Assembly (NCBI GenBank): GCA_947631945.1
Contig: CANRNI010000001.1
Span: 1-64,000, forward strand
Source of the DNA: an uncultured Clostridia bacterium
GTDB lineage: Bacteria > Bacillota > Clostridia > Oscillospirales > Acutalibacteraceae
Length of the DNA stretch: 64,000 bases
Direction: 5' to 3'
The notes under the pieces were generated by a model that ran no database searches, was not told where the DNA came from, and saw only the letters and a program-made list of their open reading frames with translations. This document shows positions 18,224-26,941 of this stretch, one piece after another. The translations under genes were made by a program, and so were the position numbers. Within the stretch, counting starts at the first letter, position 1. Every line of letters begins with the position of its first letter.

Positions 18224-18493
18224 GGAAACACTAAGGCAATACCGCATAATTATTGTCGTGCAGATGTGCCATGAGATTTTTCGTCAGATTGACAAAAGTG
18301 ACGGAAAATATCGGTGCAGATGCGCGGCAAAGGCGGTAGCCGCTAATTGTGCGGTATTGCCCTAAATAAATCACGTCTGACAGCTGAACGCACATCTATC
18401 CCCAAAAAGCCTAACGGCTCTTTGGGAGCCTTATAGCTTTCTGACAAAAAACCTCATGGAGCAATCTGCACATTCGATTTAATCAGTGCTTCC
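18224..18493. repeat. B-type dispersed repeat carrying a nested A-type copy
   Basis: Begins GGAAACACT and ends GATTTAATCAGTGCTTCC, the B-type terminal inverted repeats. It is flanked by TTAA on the left and TTAT on the right. An intact A element (18235-18361) sits after the ninth base. The interior includes a small hairpin (CCAAAAAGCC..GGCTCTTTGG) also found in the 25993 copy. The stretch 18049-18560 contains no gene. Confidence 0.85.
18235..18361. repeat. A-type dispersed repeat inserted into a B-type copy
   Basis: A 127-bp element with perfect 11-bp ends GGCAATACCGC / GCGGTATTGCC. It is flanked on both sides by CTAA (18231-18234 and 18362-18365), a clean 4-bp target duplication inside the host B copy. 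Confidence 0.92.
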
Positions 18494-18511
18494 TTATAAA
18501 TTACCTTATTG

Positions 18512-18542
18512 CAAAAAGGGAGAGCGGTTTGACGCTTTCCCT
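18512..18542 (-). terminator. Terminator of the ftsEX operon
   Basis: On the minus strand AGGGAAAGCG / CGCTCTCCCT hairpin followed by TTTTTGC, 19 bp past the last stop codon. Confidence 0.85.
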
Positions 18543-18560
18543 AAATATTTACTTCTTAAA

Positions 18561-19508
18561 TTATCTTTGTAAAGAGGATACGGAAGCGTAAGCCTGCAAA
18601 AACTGCGTATCCTCGTTAAGGTCGGACGGATTTTCGGCGGCGTTTACCTCATAATCGGGCTTTACTCCCGTTCCGTCATAGCTTTCGCTTGTGTATGGGA
18701 GCAGCTTCGCTGTGGTTATAACGGCGGCACCGCCGTTCTCAAGCTCGAAAACCTTTTGATATGTGCATACGCCTTTTGTCGTTTTTCCAACTACCGTTCC
18801 TTTTCCGAAATCTCTTATATCGCACGCAAGAAGCTCTCCCGCGCCCGACGTGTTTTCGTTTACTATTACCGAAACGGGTAAATCTATGCTTTCGGAATCT
18901 GCCGAAAAAATTTCAAGATTTTTGCCGTTTTTATCGGTTGCCGTAGCTATCGCCTGTGTGCCTTGAGACGCAAGAGGCACAATTTTATCTATGACCGCTG
19001 CGGCGGAAGATATATTTATGCTTTCGGTATTTCGTACGTCGATTATAAGTCCCGTGACGGAATTATCCTTTAAAAGCTTGTAAGCGTCGGCAAACTCCTG
19101 TGATGTTTTATCGGAAAAATCGGATATTTTTATATATCCGGCGCTGCCGTATTTTTTATATTCGACAGTAGATACCGCGTTTCCGTCTTTATCCGTACCC
19201 GATTGTCTGAGCTTGTAAGCGTCGTATTCTTCCTTGGACATGATGTAATTAAGTCCGACGGAAAGGCTTTCAGTATAGCCCGAAGCTATGCCCGAATCAA
19301 CGCTTTCCTGTTCAAGTTCGCCGACATAGTTGTTCCTTATTATATTATCTATTTCAGCGAGCGATGAATACATATTTTCTCTTTCCGGTACGTCTGAAAT
19401 TATATCGCTGAAAATGCTCATAGTTACCGCTGTCGTTACAAGCACCGTGACAATAATTGAAAACATCGCTATTGTCAGCGCAATACCGACAGATATTTTT
19501 TTATGCAT
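18561..19508 (-). CDS. S41 (C-terminal processing) peptidase-like protein, PDZ-less, probably inactive
   Basis: A 315-residue protein with a signal-anchor (residues 8-35) and an S41/tail-protease core but no PDZ domain; typical CtpA/CtpB are about 400-480 residues. Aligning the conserved Glu (E225) and Gln (Q251), the catalytic Ser position is Gly222 (Ser is one residue earlier, in NENTSGAGE) and the catalytic Lys position is Val247 (GKTTKGVCTYQ). Gln251 is kept. The fold is therefore conserved while the Ser-Lys dyad appears lost, suggesting a pseudo-protease or a rewired site. It is last gene of the ftsEX-pcsB operon, 21 bp after the M23 gene, so a role in septal wall hydrolysis is inferred. 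Confidence 0.8.
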   Translation of the reverse strand: MHKKISVGIALTIAMFSIIVTVLVTTAVTMSIFSDIISDVPERENMYSSLAEIDNIIRNNYVGELEQESVDSGIASGYTESLSVGLNYIMSKEEYDAYKLRQSGTDKDGNAVSTVEYKKYGSAGYIKISDFSDKTSQEFADAYKLLKDNSVTGLIIDVRNTESINISSAAAVIDKIVPLASQGTQAIATATDKNGKNLEIFSADSESIDLPVSVIVNENTSGAGELLACDIRDFGKGTVVGKTTKGVCTYQKVFELENGGAAVITTAKLLPYTSESYDGTGVKPDYEVNAAENPSDLNEDTQFLQAYASVSSLQR

Positions 19509-19529
19509 ATTATGCTCCGTTCATTGTGT

Positions 19530-20846
19530 TTATACGGAAATGTATCCTGCCGGATTAACTCTCGTGCCGTTTACTCTTACCTCAAAGTGAAGATGCGGTC
19601 CCTGCGAATTGCCTGTGCTGCCGACATAAGCTATAGTCTGTCCCTTTGAAACGGATTGTCCCGCGCTTACCGCGAGCGCGCTGCAATGCGCGTAAAGAGT
19701 TGAAAGACCGTTGCCGTGGTCGATAAGAACGTAATTGCCGTAGCTCCAATGATATGACGCCGTAACGACAACGCCGCTTTCTGCCGCGGAGATATTGAGT
19801 CCGTATGTACCGCCCGAAACGCAGAGGTCAAGCGCTCCGTGATATGAGCCGTCTGAATTCCTGTAGAAGCCGGAGCTTAAATAAACGCCCGAATATTGGA
19901 GAGGACATATAAGTCCCGATGAGTTTGCGAGAGTTCCGCTGCCGGAGGACGCCTGCGACCTGATAAGGTTTTCAATCTGTTTGTCAAACTCGTCAATCGC
20001 GTCCTGATACTGCGCTATCATTTTTTTATATTCGGCGCTCTCGTTATTAAGGCTTTGCAGGTAATTGCTGTTCTCACTTACCTTTTGCTGAATGGCCTCC
20101 TGATTTGACTTGACCTTCTGCTTGTTTTCCTCAACCGAGGTTTGCAGGGTCTGTATAGTTTCTATTTTTTCGTCGATTTGCTTCTGAAGAGTTGTTATTT
20201 CTTCTTTTTGCTCATTGATTTTTTCTACAGCTTTATCTATTTCCCTTATATCCGCGTTAATGCTGTTTATTAAATCCTGCTCATAATCGGCTATACTGCT
20301 CACAAACTGAACTTTCGTAAGGTATTCCGAAAAATCGTCGGAGCAGAGAAGCACTTCTATGGCTGAAGTCTCGCCGTTTAAATAGTTTGTTCTTATCAAA
20401 TCCTTAAGCTCATCGTATTTGCCGTCTATCTGCTCGTTCATCTTGTCGATTTGCTCGTTATACTCGTCGATTTGCTCGTTCAGAACGGCGATTTTCTCTC
20501 TTAGCTCCTCATTTTGAGCTTCATAGTCGTCTATTTCCTCTTGATACGCGTCAATCTGATTGTTGTACGCGTCAATTTGCTCCTGATACATGGCGACCTG
20601 CTTGTCAAGCTCCTCGATATAGCTCTTTACTTCGCTTATATCGCCCTTCAAAGCGTCAATTTTACTCTGCGCTTCATTGATTTTTTCCTCATATGCGGAA
20701 ATTTTATCCTTTAATTCGTCCACCTTGCTGTTAGCCGCGAACGCGTTTGTGTTATAGCCGAATACGGATAATAAAAGAAGAGTGAAAGACATCAACAAGG
20801 ACAGTATTTTTCTTTTTGACGATTTTGCCGATGATTTTTTAATCAT
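19530..20846 (-). CDS. PcsB/EnvC-like murein hydrolase (coiled coil plus M23 domain)
   Basis: A 438-residue secreted protein. It has a signal peptide (cleavage likely after NAFA near residue 37), a long coiled coil (about 40-300) rich in IDE, YQEQ and EQID heptads, and a C-terminal LytM/M23 metallopeptidase domain. The zinc and catalytic residues are present: H336 and D340 (HGALD), H387 in YAH and H418-x-H420 in HLHFEVR. Unlike E. coli EnvC the site is intact, so it may cut peptidoglycan itself. In related systems the coiled coil is gated by extracellular FtsX. It overlaps ftsX by 8 bp, implying tight co-translation. Confidence 0.92.
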   Translation of the reverse strand: MIKKSSAKSSKRKILSLLMSFTLLLLSVFGYNTNAFAANSKVDELKDKISAYEEKINEAQSKIDALKGDISEVKSYIEELDKQVAMYQEQIDAYNNQIDAYQEEIDDYEAQNEELREKIAVLNEQIDEYNEQIDKMNEQIDGKYDELKDLIRTNYLNGETSAIEVLLCSDDFSEYLTKVQFVSSIADYEQDLINSINADIREIDKAVEKINEQKEEITTLQKQIDEKIETIQTLQTSVEENKQKVKSNQEAIQQKVSENSNYLQSLNNESAEYKKMIAQYQDAIDEFDKQIENLIRSQASSGSGTLANSSGLICPLQYSGVYLSSGFYRNSDGSYHGALDLCVSGGTYGLNISAAESGVVVTASYHWSYGNYVLIDHGNGLSTLYAHCSALAVSAGQSVSKGQTIAYVGSTGNSQGPHLHFEVRVNGTRVNPAGYISV

Positions 20847-21777
20847 TTGCGACCACCTTCCCGTGTTCTTTCAGATATTTTCCGAGAGAAATAAGGCTTC
20901 CCAAGGCACCCGTTATTATTCCGGTCGCGAGGAATGTTATAACCAATATGATTCCTCCCTCGGAGAATGGAACCATTGTGTTCCCGAGGATAGAGAACAT
21001 CTCGTAAAATACCTTTTCGGCCGCCGAATAAAGAGCAAAAATCAGTCCGTACGCCGCCGCTGCCGAAATTATTCCGATTATGATTCCCTCGACAAGAAAC
21101 GGCCAGCGAATAAACCAGTTAGTAGCTCCCACGGCTTTCATTATGCTTATTTCAAGACTTCTTGAGAACATTGTTATGCGTACGGTGTTTGCTATGATGA
21201 ACAGCGAAACTATAAGAAGTATAACAACGATAGCTATGCTTATAATGCCTACTGCGTTCTGAATACTCGCAAGTTTTGCGGCAAGCTCGCCGTTTTCTCT
21301 TACGGAAAGCACGCTTTTATACGAGCGTATTTTTAAAACGGTGCTGTCAAAATCCTCCATTTCGCTTATTGTGACCTTATAAGCGTCCGGAAGAAAGCTG
21401 CTGTCGATTCCTTTGAGCGTTGACGCGGAATCGCCCATATTATAAAGTATTGTGGAATATGATTCGTCCCTTGAAACAAAGGTACATTCCTTTACGTTCG
21501 GAGTATTTTTGATATTTTTTTCAAGAGCGGATTCTTCGTCCTGTGTCGCGTTATCGTCAACAAATACCATTATAACGTTTTGTTCTCCGACTCTGTCTAT
21601 CACGGACTGTATATTTACGTATATGAGATACGCGCCGCCTATAAGCAGTAAGCAGGATAGCATAACGGTTATCGACGCTACGGTCATGAGCTTATGAACT
21701 CTTATATTGCGGAAGCCCTCCCTTGTCAGGTATCTGAGGTTGAATCTTCCTTTGCTGAATTTATTTTTTTTGCTCAT
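20839..21777 (-). CDS. ftsX: Cell division protein FtsX
   Basis: A 312-residue permease-like protein. There is a basic cytoplasmic N-terminus, TM1 (about 30-52), an extracellular loop (about 53-165) that should bind the PcsB-like partner, then TM2-TM4 with the conserved ISIMKAVGATNWFIRWPF coupling segment between TM2 and TM3. FtsX converts ATP hydrolysis by FtsE into movement that activates peptidoglycan hydrolases at the septum. Starts within ftsE (4-bp overlap) and runs into the PcsB-like gene (8-bp overlap). Confidence 0.96.
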   Translation of the reverse strand: MSKKNKFSKGRFNLRYLTREGFRNIRVHKLMTVASITVMLSCLLLIGGAYLIYVNIQSVIDRVGEQNVIMVFVDDNATQDEESALEKNIKNTPNVKECTFVSRDESYSTILYNMGDSASTLKGIDSSFLPDAYKVTISEMEDFDSTVLKIRSYKSVLSVRENGELAAKLASIQNAVGIISIAIVVILLIVSLFIIANTVRITMFSRSLEISIMKAVGATNWFIRWPFLVEGIIIGIISAAAAYGLIFALYSAAEKVFYEMFSILGNTMVPFSEGGIILVITFLATGIITGALGSLISLGKYLKEHGKVVAND

Positions 21778-23141
21778 AACGCACCTCCGTCTTTCCGCGT
21801 CTGAGCGCTTTCTGAGTTATTATCCGTATTTACGGAGGGAGCGGACGTTTCTGCGGTGTGTTCGGAGTGTTCGGAGTTTTCGGAGTGTTCGGACGTATTT
21901 GTGTTTTCCGCGTTTACCTCGGATTTATCGTTTTTCGATTTGCCGTCGGCCTCGGAAACGGCGCTGTTATCCGCGCCCGAGGTAGCTTCCGCCGCTTTTT
22001 TCAGTCTTGACGCGTTAGACGCCGCGAACGCGGCGAGTATGGAGTTTATTTCCTCGTCGTCTTTAACGGAATACGACGAGCCGGCATTATTTTTTGCGCC
22101 GTCGGCGTTGCTGCCGTCTTTATTATCTGTATTATTGTTATCTTTTTTGCTGTTTTTTTCCTCGTTTTTATTTTCGGACGGCGCTCCGCTTGTTACCTCC
22201 GAAATTATAGATTCGATTACTTCCTTAGAAGAGGCGTTTGCCGCGAGCTTGTCGTCCTCTTTTTCGGTATTCTGTACCGATTGAACGTTTGCGGACTGTG
22301 CGGATTCGGATTTGAGCGCATCGGGAGCCGTCGGGATTGTTTCCTCAACGGGAGCGTTTTTCTTGCCGTATGTAAAAATAAACTTTTCAACGTCGTCATA
22401 TTCGTTGGGCGCGTTGTAGAAGCCTGCGTCTGCCGAAAGAATTTCCGGGTTCGCAAGCGAGAGGATTTTATTTTTATCATAGCCGTCGGCAACTATTTCG
22501 CCGTCCCTGAGCATTACTATGCGGTGGTCGTACTGCCTTACAAGCTCATGCGCGTGCGTGACCATAACGACCGTAGTGCCGTTAGCTTTGTTTATATGGT
22601 TGAGTAAATCGAGAATTTCAATAGACATTGCCGGGTCGATATTTCCCGTGGGTTCGTCCGCGATTATCAAATCGGCGTTATTTACAAGAGCTCTTGCTAT
22701 CGCGGCTCTCTGCTGTTCGCCGCCCGAAAGCTCTTTGGGCAGGGACTGTGTTTTTGACAGCAAACCTACCATGCCGAGAGCGTGAGTAACTCTTTTTCTT
22801 ACCTCGCGTTCCTTTGTGCCTGTAACTCTCAGCGCAAAAGCGACGTTATCGTAAACGCGCATATCGGGTATAAGTCTGAAATCCTGGAAAACTATACCCA
22901 TAGTGCGTCTGAAATACGGTATGTCTCTTTTTTTCATTCTGTTGAGGTCGTATCCGTTGATAGTAACAGTACCCGAAGTCGGTACTTCTTCTCTCATTAT
23001 GAGCTTTAAAAACGTGCTTTTGCCTGCGCCGGAAGCGCCTACCACAAACACAAATTCGCCCTTTTTAATAGAGAGGTCGATATTTTTGAGAGCCTCAAAG
23101 GACTTATTGTAAGTCTTTGATACCCCTTTAAATTCTACCAT
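21774..23141 (-). CDS. ftsE: Cell division ATPase FtsE with long disordered C-terminal tail
   Basis: A 455-residue protein; FtsE is normally about 225-230. Residues 1-220 are a complete ABC ATPase: Walker A GASGAGKST (35-43), signature LSGGEQQR (138-145), Walker B LIIADE (158-163), switch His in VTHAHE. Residues about 230-455 are low-complexity Ser/Ala/Asn/Glu/Asp/Lys-rich sequence with repeated SEHSE-type units and one short helical stretch (DDEEINSILAAFAASNASRLKKA). The tail should be cytoplasmic and disordered. It overlaps ftsX by 4 bp. The ATPase assignment is secure; the tail's role is unknown. Confidence 0.95.
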   Translation of the reverse strand: MVEFKGVSKTYNKSFEALKNIDLSIKKGEFVFVVGASGAGKSTFLKLIMREEVPTSGTVTINGYDLNRMKKRDIPYFRRTMGIVFQDFRLIPDMRVYDNVAFALRVTGTKEREVRKRVTHALGMVGLLSKTQSLPKELSGGEQQRAAIARALVNNADLIIADEPTGNIDPAMSIEILDLLNHINKANGTTVVMVTHAHELVRQYDHRIVMLRDGEIVADGYDKNKILSLANPEILSADAGFYNAPNEYDDVEKFIFTYGKKNAPVEETIPTAPDALKSESAQSANVQSVQNTEKEDDKLAANASSKEVIESIISEVTSGAPSENKNEEKNSKKDNNNTDNKDGSNADGAKNNAGSSYSVKDDEEINSILAAFAASNASRLKKAAEATSGADNSAVSEADGKSKNDKSEVNAENTNTSEHSENSEHSEHTAETSAPSVNTDNNSESAQTRKDGGAL

Positions 23142-23183
23142 AAAGCTATCCTTCTTCTGTAATGACCGCCCGAAATTGGTTTA

Positions 23184-24272
23184 TCAGTATTTGACAGGGT
23201 GCGCGTCAAGATATTTTTTGACCATCAGAGCGACTTTGAATACGATTGCGTCGTCAAATTCGCGCAGGTCAAGCCCCGTAAGCTTTCTTATTTTTTCAAG
23301 TCTGTAAACGAGAGTGTTTCTGTGTACGAAAAGCTTCCTCGACGTTTCGGAAACGTTAAGATTGTTTTCAAAGAATTTCTGTATCGTGAAGAGAGTTTCG
23401 TTATCGAGGCTTTCAATAGAACCTCTCTTGAAAACTTCTTTGAGGAACATCTCGCACAGCGTTGTGGGAAGCTGATATATAAGCCTTGCGATTCCGAGGT
23501 TCTCATAGCTTACTATTGTTTTTTCGGTATCGAAAACCTTGCCGACTTCAAGAGCCACCTGCGCCTCCTTAAATGAACGCGCAAGCTCCTTTATGCCTGT
23601 GACGGCGGTGCCTATACCGACGAGAGTATGCGTGTAATACTCCGTTCCGAGCGAATCGGCTATGGAACGCGCGAGCTTTTCAAGGTCTCTCGATTCAATA
23701 TTCGGGCGGACTTCCTTTACGAGCGCTATATCGGTTTCATTGATATTAACTACAAAGTCCTTAGTCTTATCCGGAAAGAGATTTTGTATTATGTCAAATA
23801 TTGAAACCTCGCCCGGCTCCGAAATTCTTATTAGCAGAACGGCGCGCGTTGCGTCGTTGTTGAAATGAAGCTCTCTCGCTTTTATGCTTATATCTCCGGG
23901 AAGAATATTGTCAAGCATGACGTTTTTAATGAAATTTCCTCTGTCGTATTTCTCGTCATAATACTGTTTTATGTTGCTGATGGATATTGTAAGCACGCCT
24001 ACATATCTTTGCGAAATATCATCAGAGCCGTCAACAAATAAAGCGTATTCGGGGCGTATAGGGGAACCAAAGCTTTTGAATACCATGTTGTTCGCGACCG
24101 TGATTTCCGATGCGGAAAAAATCTGCTCGGTTACGGAGGAGTCAAGCACTTCACCGATTCTGCCCAATTCGCTGCATGCGATTACAGTACCGGTTTCGTC
24201 AATAACGCCTATCGCGCGGTCAACGGAATCTTTCATTTGGTGAATAACGCTTTGGAACAATCTGTTTGACAT
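23184..24272 (-). CDS. PucR/CdaR-type transcriptional regulator
   Basis: A 362-residue regulator. The N-terminal half is a sugar-diacid-recognition-like sensor (GVIDETGTVIACSE.. pattern). A central GGDEF-like fold follows, then a C-terminal PucR-type helix-turn-helix (NNLNVSETSRKLFVHRNTLVYRLEKIRKLTG). It is the first gene of the ftsE-ftsX-pcsB-S41 operon, 42 bp ahead of ftsE. This order recurs in Clostridia, suggesting it controls the division hydrolase operon rather than diacid catabolism. RBS AGGAGGA is strong. The sensed signal is unknown. Confidence 0.88.
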   Translation of the reverse strand: MSNRLFQSVIHQMKDSVDRAIGVIDETGTVIACSELGRIGEVLDSSVTEQIFSASEITVANNMVFKSFGSPIRPEYALFVDGSDDISQRYVGVLTISISNIKQYYDEKYDRGNFIKNVMLDNILPGDISIKARELHFNNDATRAVLLIRISEPGEVSIFDIIQNLFPDKTKDFVVNINETDIALVKEVRPNIESRDLEKLARSIADSLGTEYYTHTLVGIGTAVTGIKELARSFKEAQVALEVGKVFDTEKTIVSYENLGIARLIYQLPTTLCEMFLKEVFKRGSIESLDNETLFTIQKFFENNLNVSETSRKLFVHRNTLVYRLEKIRKLTGLDLREFDDAIVFKVALMVKKYLDAHPVKY

Positions 24273-24363
24273 AAAAAATATCCTCCTGTGTTTTCTTTCT
24301 TAAATTGAGTAAAAATCCAATCCAACAAATTATTTATGCAATATTACTATTGCCTTACTATAC

Positions 24364-24391
24364 ATTTTACACATTTTTCTGAATATTGCAA
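24364..24391 (-). promoter_or_regulatory. Putative promoter of the regulator-ftsEX operon
   Basis: Minus strand: TTGCAA (24386-24391), a 16-bp spacer and TAAAAT (24364-24369). The leader is about 85 nt. Spacing is one short of the optimum. Confidence 0.4.
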
Positions 24392-24496
24392 GACTTAATA
24401 TTAAAAAAGTCCGAAAAAAAGCCTAAAATATCGTCTATAATTCTTGTTGAGAATAATAAACTATTGATAATTACCAATTATAAACACTTTTTTTTG

Positions 24497-25225
24497 TCAA
24501 ATTGACATTTGTATATTTTTACCAATGCATATTAGCCGCAGTTCGTCTATGCCGAGTTCTCTCGCTTCTCCCTCGGAAAGCTTTTCGTCGAGCGGAAGAT
24601 TTCCTATTTTAATTCTTTTAAGAGATAAAAGCGATACCTCCGATTCGGCAAACATTCTTTTGATTTGATGATATTTGCCCTCATGAAGCACGATTTCATA
24701 TACGTTATTATTTTTTTGAGTTATTTGAGCCGGCATAAGCTTGTCCTCACCTATAACCATTCCCGAACGCATTTCAAAAAGATATTCGTTTCTTATATCT
24801 TTGTCGGTCTCGGCAATATATGTTTTCGGAACGTGACCGCGCGGAGACAGTATCCTGTGTGCAAAACCGCCGTCGTCGGTAATAAGCACAAAGCCTGTAG
24901 TGTCCTTGTCGAGTCTGCCTGCGGGAAAAAGTCCGGGACGCTTCAGATTTTCCGGCAGTATATCGATGACTGTCTTTTCACGGGCGTCATTGCTTGCGCT
25001 CACAATGCCGCGCGGCTTGTTCATCATTATATAAATATGCTTTTTATATTGAAAATGTATTGAATTTATTTCTATGTCGCTTTCTTCCGGGTCGGCCTTT
25101 TCCGACGGAGTTTTTATTATTTTTCCGTTTATTTTCACACTACCGTTTTTTATGAGTTTAGCCGCTTCCGAGCGTGTCATCATGCTCTGTGACGATATCA
25201 GCTTATCTAATCTTTCTTTTGGCAT
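24497..25225 (-). CDS. rsuA: 16S rRNA pseudouridine synthase, RsuA/RluB/E/F family
   Basis: A 242-residue RNA-modifying enzyme. An N-terminal S4 RNA-binding domain (RLDKLISSQSMMTRSEAAKLIKNGSVKING) is followed by the synthase domain. The catalytic Asp lies in AGRLDKDTTGFVLIT, and GKYHQIKRMF is the family C-terminal motif. The size and S4 domain point to RsuA (U516 of 16S rRNA), but RluB/E/F subtypes cannot be excluded. It is monocistronic on the minus strand with AAGGAAC as RBS. Confidence 0.88.
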   Translation of the reverse strand: MPKERLDKLISSQSMMTRSEAAKLIKNGSVKINGKIIKTPSEKADPEESDIEINSIHFQYKKHIYIMMNKPRGIVSASNDAREKTVIDILPENLKRPGLFPAGRLDKDTTGFVLITDDGGFAHRILSPRGHVPKTYIAETDKDIRNEYLFEMRSGMVIGEDKLMPAQITQKNNNVYEIVLHEGKYHQIKRMFAESEVSLLSLKRIKIGNLPLDEKLSEGEARELGIDELRLICIGKNIQMSI

Positions 25226-25270
25226 GACAGTTCCTTTCCCATATTTTTATGCATTTCGGTTAGAATGTGT

Positions 25271-25309
25271 CCGCACAAAACCGGTAGCCGTTAATTGTGC
25301 GGTGTTGCC
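25271..25309. repeat. A-type dispersed repeat end (partial)
   Basis: Right end only: CCGGTAGCCGTTAATTGTGC then GGTGTTGCC, followed by TTAA (25310-25313). The left end has been lost. Confidence 0.75.
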
Positions 25310-25369
25310 TTAATTTTTCTTATGACAAGACAAAATGCCGCAGGAATACTTTATATTTTACGACGGAAA

Positions 25370-25429
25370 AAGCCCCGTTATTTGGGCATTTTGCAAGTTT
25401 TCGGATACGCCCATAATCGGGGTTCATTG
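25370..25429 (-). terminator. Terminator of the DUF4830 gene
   Basis: On the minus strand AACCCCG..GGGC pairs with GCCC..CGGGGCT and is followed by TTTTTCC. It lies directly downstream of the stop at 25434. Confidence 0.6.
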
Positions 25430-25433
25430 ATTC

Positions 25434-25928
25434 TCAGGTTTGAGGCTCAGCCGCCCGCTGCAAAGGGAGCATAAAACCGTTAAGCTCAACGCTGCATATG
25501 TCTCCGCCGATAACCTTTCCCTTATAAACAAGGATATTTGCCTTGATACATTCCTTATCGGTATAATCGGGATAATTTGTTACGGTATACGTCCATTTTT
25601 TCGCCGTACAGCCCTTGTAGTCCTCGAGATTAAGCCCCGCCTGCTTTTGAAGCTCGTTATACTGTGTGTAAACGTCGTCAAATTCCGATGGTATAAGAAC
25701 CTCGTTTATACTGTCCGGCTCCGCTTTTACGTTGTATCCGAACTGCTTTAAAAACGCTATTCTTTCCCTGTCGTTTGACGCGGAGTAATTCACGGCGGTA
25801 TCGGTCGGGATATATCCCTCTTTTTTTTCTCCCTCGGCGAAAATCACGCATAAAATAACTGCTGCGGCAATCGCGGCGGCAAGAAGTATAAATTTTCCTT
25901 TTAACGATTTCAGAGATACTAAAAACAT
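25434..25928 (-). CDS. DUF4830 domain protein, membrane-anchored
   Basis: About 164 residues: one N-terminal membrane anchor (FILLAAAIAAAVILCVIFA) and an extracytoplasmic DUF4830 domain with the family phrases LKQFGYNV, VLIPSEFDDVYTQYNELQKQAGLNL and YKGCTAKKWTYTVTNYP. The GAGGTG ribosome site lies 8 nt before ATG 25928, while the ATG at 25943 would place it inside the gene. DUF4830 is found in Clostridia and has no known function. It is monocistronic; a B-type repeat lies 65 bp upstream. Confidence 0.8.
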   Translation of the reverse strand: MFLVSLKSLKGKFILLAAAIAAAVILCVIFAEGEKKEGYIPTDTAVNYSASNDRERIAFLKQFGYNVKAEPDSINEVLIPSEFDDVYTQYNELQKQAGLNLEDYKGCTAKKWTYTVTNYPDYTDKECIKANILVYKGKVIGGDICSVELNGFMLPLQRAAEPQT

Positions 25929-25992
25929 AACGACACCTCGCATAAATATTCATAAAATAAATATGCAAGGTGTTTCCGTTTAATTACATTAT

Positions 25993-26267
25993 GGAAACGC
26001 TGAATAAATCACGTCTGACGGCTGAACGCACATCTTGCAGCGATATTTTCCGTCATTTTTGCCAAAAGCTCTCCCAATACGCCGGTATTCCTGCGTCCGC
26101 GTCGTCGCAAACTGCGCATCGTTCGTTTTCGCCTAACGGCGGAAAGTTCACTCGCTCCGTTGCTCCTCCTTTTCCCAAAAAGCCTAACGGCTTTTCGGGA
26201 TTCCCTATGGAAATCTGACGAAAAATCTCATGGCGCAATCTGCACGTTCGATTTAATCAGCGTTTCC
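25993..26267. repeat. B-type dispersed repeat, long form
   Basis: A 275-bp element with ends GGAAACGCTGAATAAATC / GATTTAATCAGCGTTTCC. It has TTAT on the left and GTTAT on the right. The right end stops one base before the stop codon of the coiled-coil gene at 26269. The interior contains the shared core plus a hairpin of the CCCAAAAAGCC..GGCTTTTCGGG type. Confidence 0.9.
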
Positions 26268-26268
26268 G

Positions 26269-26829
26269 TTATTCTTCGTCGGCAGGTTTTTTTATCGTGA
26301 CGTTTTGCAGTCTTGAAAGCGCGAGCCTTACGTTTTCGCGGCTTTCGGTGTAATGGTCGATATCCTTTGTGAGATATTCGTCACATTCGCCGAGTATGCT
26401 TTTTGCGAATTCATTTGCCGTTGAACGCATTTCGTAAGCCCATTTTTTAGCGCTCGATTCACGTTCCTGCGCCTCCGCGTTCGCGGAGCTTACTATTTTG
26501 TTCGCTTCTTCGTTCGCTTCGCCTAAAATCTTGAAAGCCGCGTCCTTTGCAGCCTTTGTTATTTCATGGGCCTGCGTCATTTCGTCAGCCTTCGCCTGTG
26601 CGTCCGATACTATTTTGCCCGCCGTTTCCTGTGCCGCCTGAAGTATCTCTCTTCTTTCGGCCACGATTTTTCTTGCCTGAATGATTTCCGTCGGAATCGA
26701 CGAGCTTAATTCTTTAAGACACTCATGAATTGCGTCTCCGTCAATTTTGATTTTTCCGCCGCTCCCGAAAGAGGGCTTGCCTTCTTCAATTATGTCTTCG
26801 ATTTTCTCAATGATTTCTTCGTAATTCAT
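26269..26829 (-). CDS. Coiled-coil protein, V-ATPase subunit H/DivIVA-like
   Basis: A 186-residue hydrophilic, Ala/Glu/Lys-rich protein, mostly helical. Residues about 50-150 form a long coiled coil (QARKIVAERREILQAAQETAGKIV, then AQAKADEMTQ and EANEEANKIVSSANAEAQ). No membrane segment is present. It resembles small proteins annotated as ATP-synthase-like or DivIVA-like next to coaD in Clostridia. It is downstream of coaD on the same strand, 112 bp away with an A-type remnant between. Function unknown; a scaffolding role is a guess from shape. Confidence 0.7.
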   Translation of the reverse strand: MNYEEIIEKIEDIIEEGKPSFGSGGKIKIDGDAIHECLKELSSSIPTEIIQARKIVAERREILQAAQETAGKIVSDAQAKADEMTQAHEITKAAKDAAFKILGEANEEANKIVSSANAEAQERESSAKKWAYEMRSTANEFAKSILGECDEYLTKDIDHYTESRENVRLALSRLQNVTIKKPADEE

Positions 26830-26923
26830 TGTGTTTTCCTCCCTGAGGTTATATTTATTATGCTGTGATGTTTACTTTTAATTTTAATGTGATTTCTTTA
26901 TTTTCAAGCTTATGTAGATATAC

Positions 26924-26941
26924 GGACTGTGCGGTATTGCC
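26924..26941. repeat. A-type repeat terminus abutting the coaD stop codon
   Basis: Only the terminal GTGCGGTATTGCC is recognisable. It directly abuts TTA (26942-26944), the complement of the coaD UAA stop. Confidence 0.65.
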
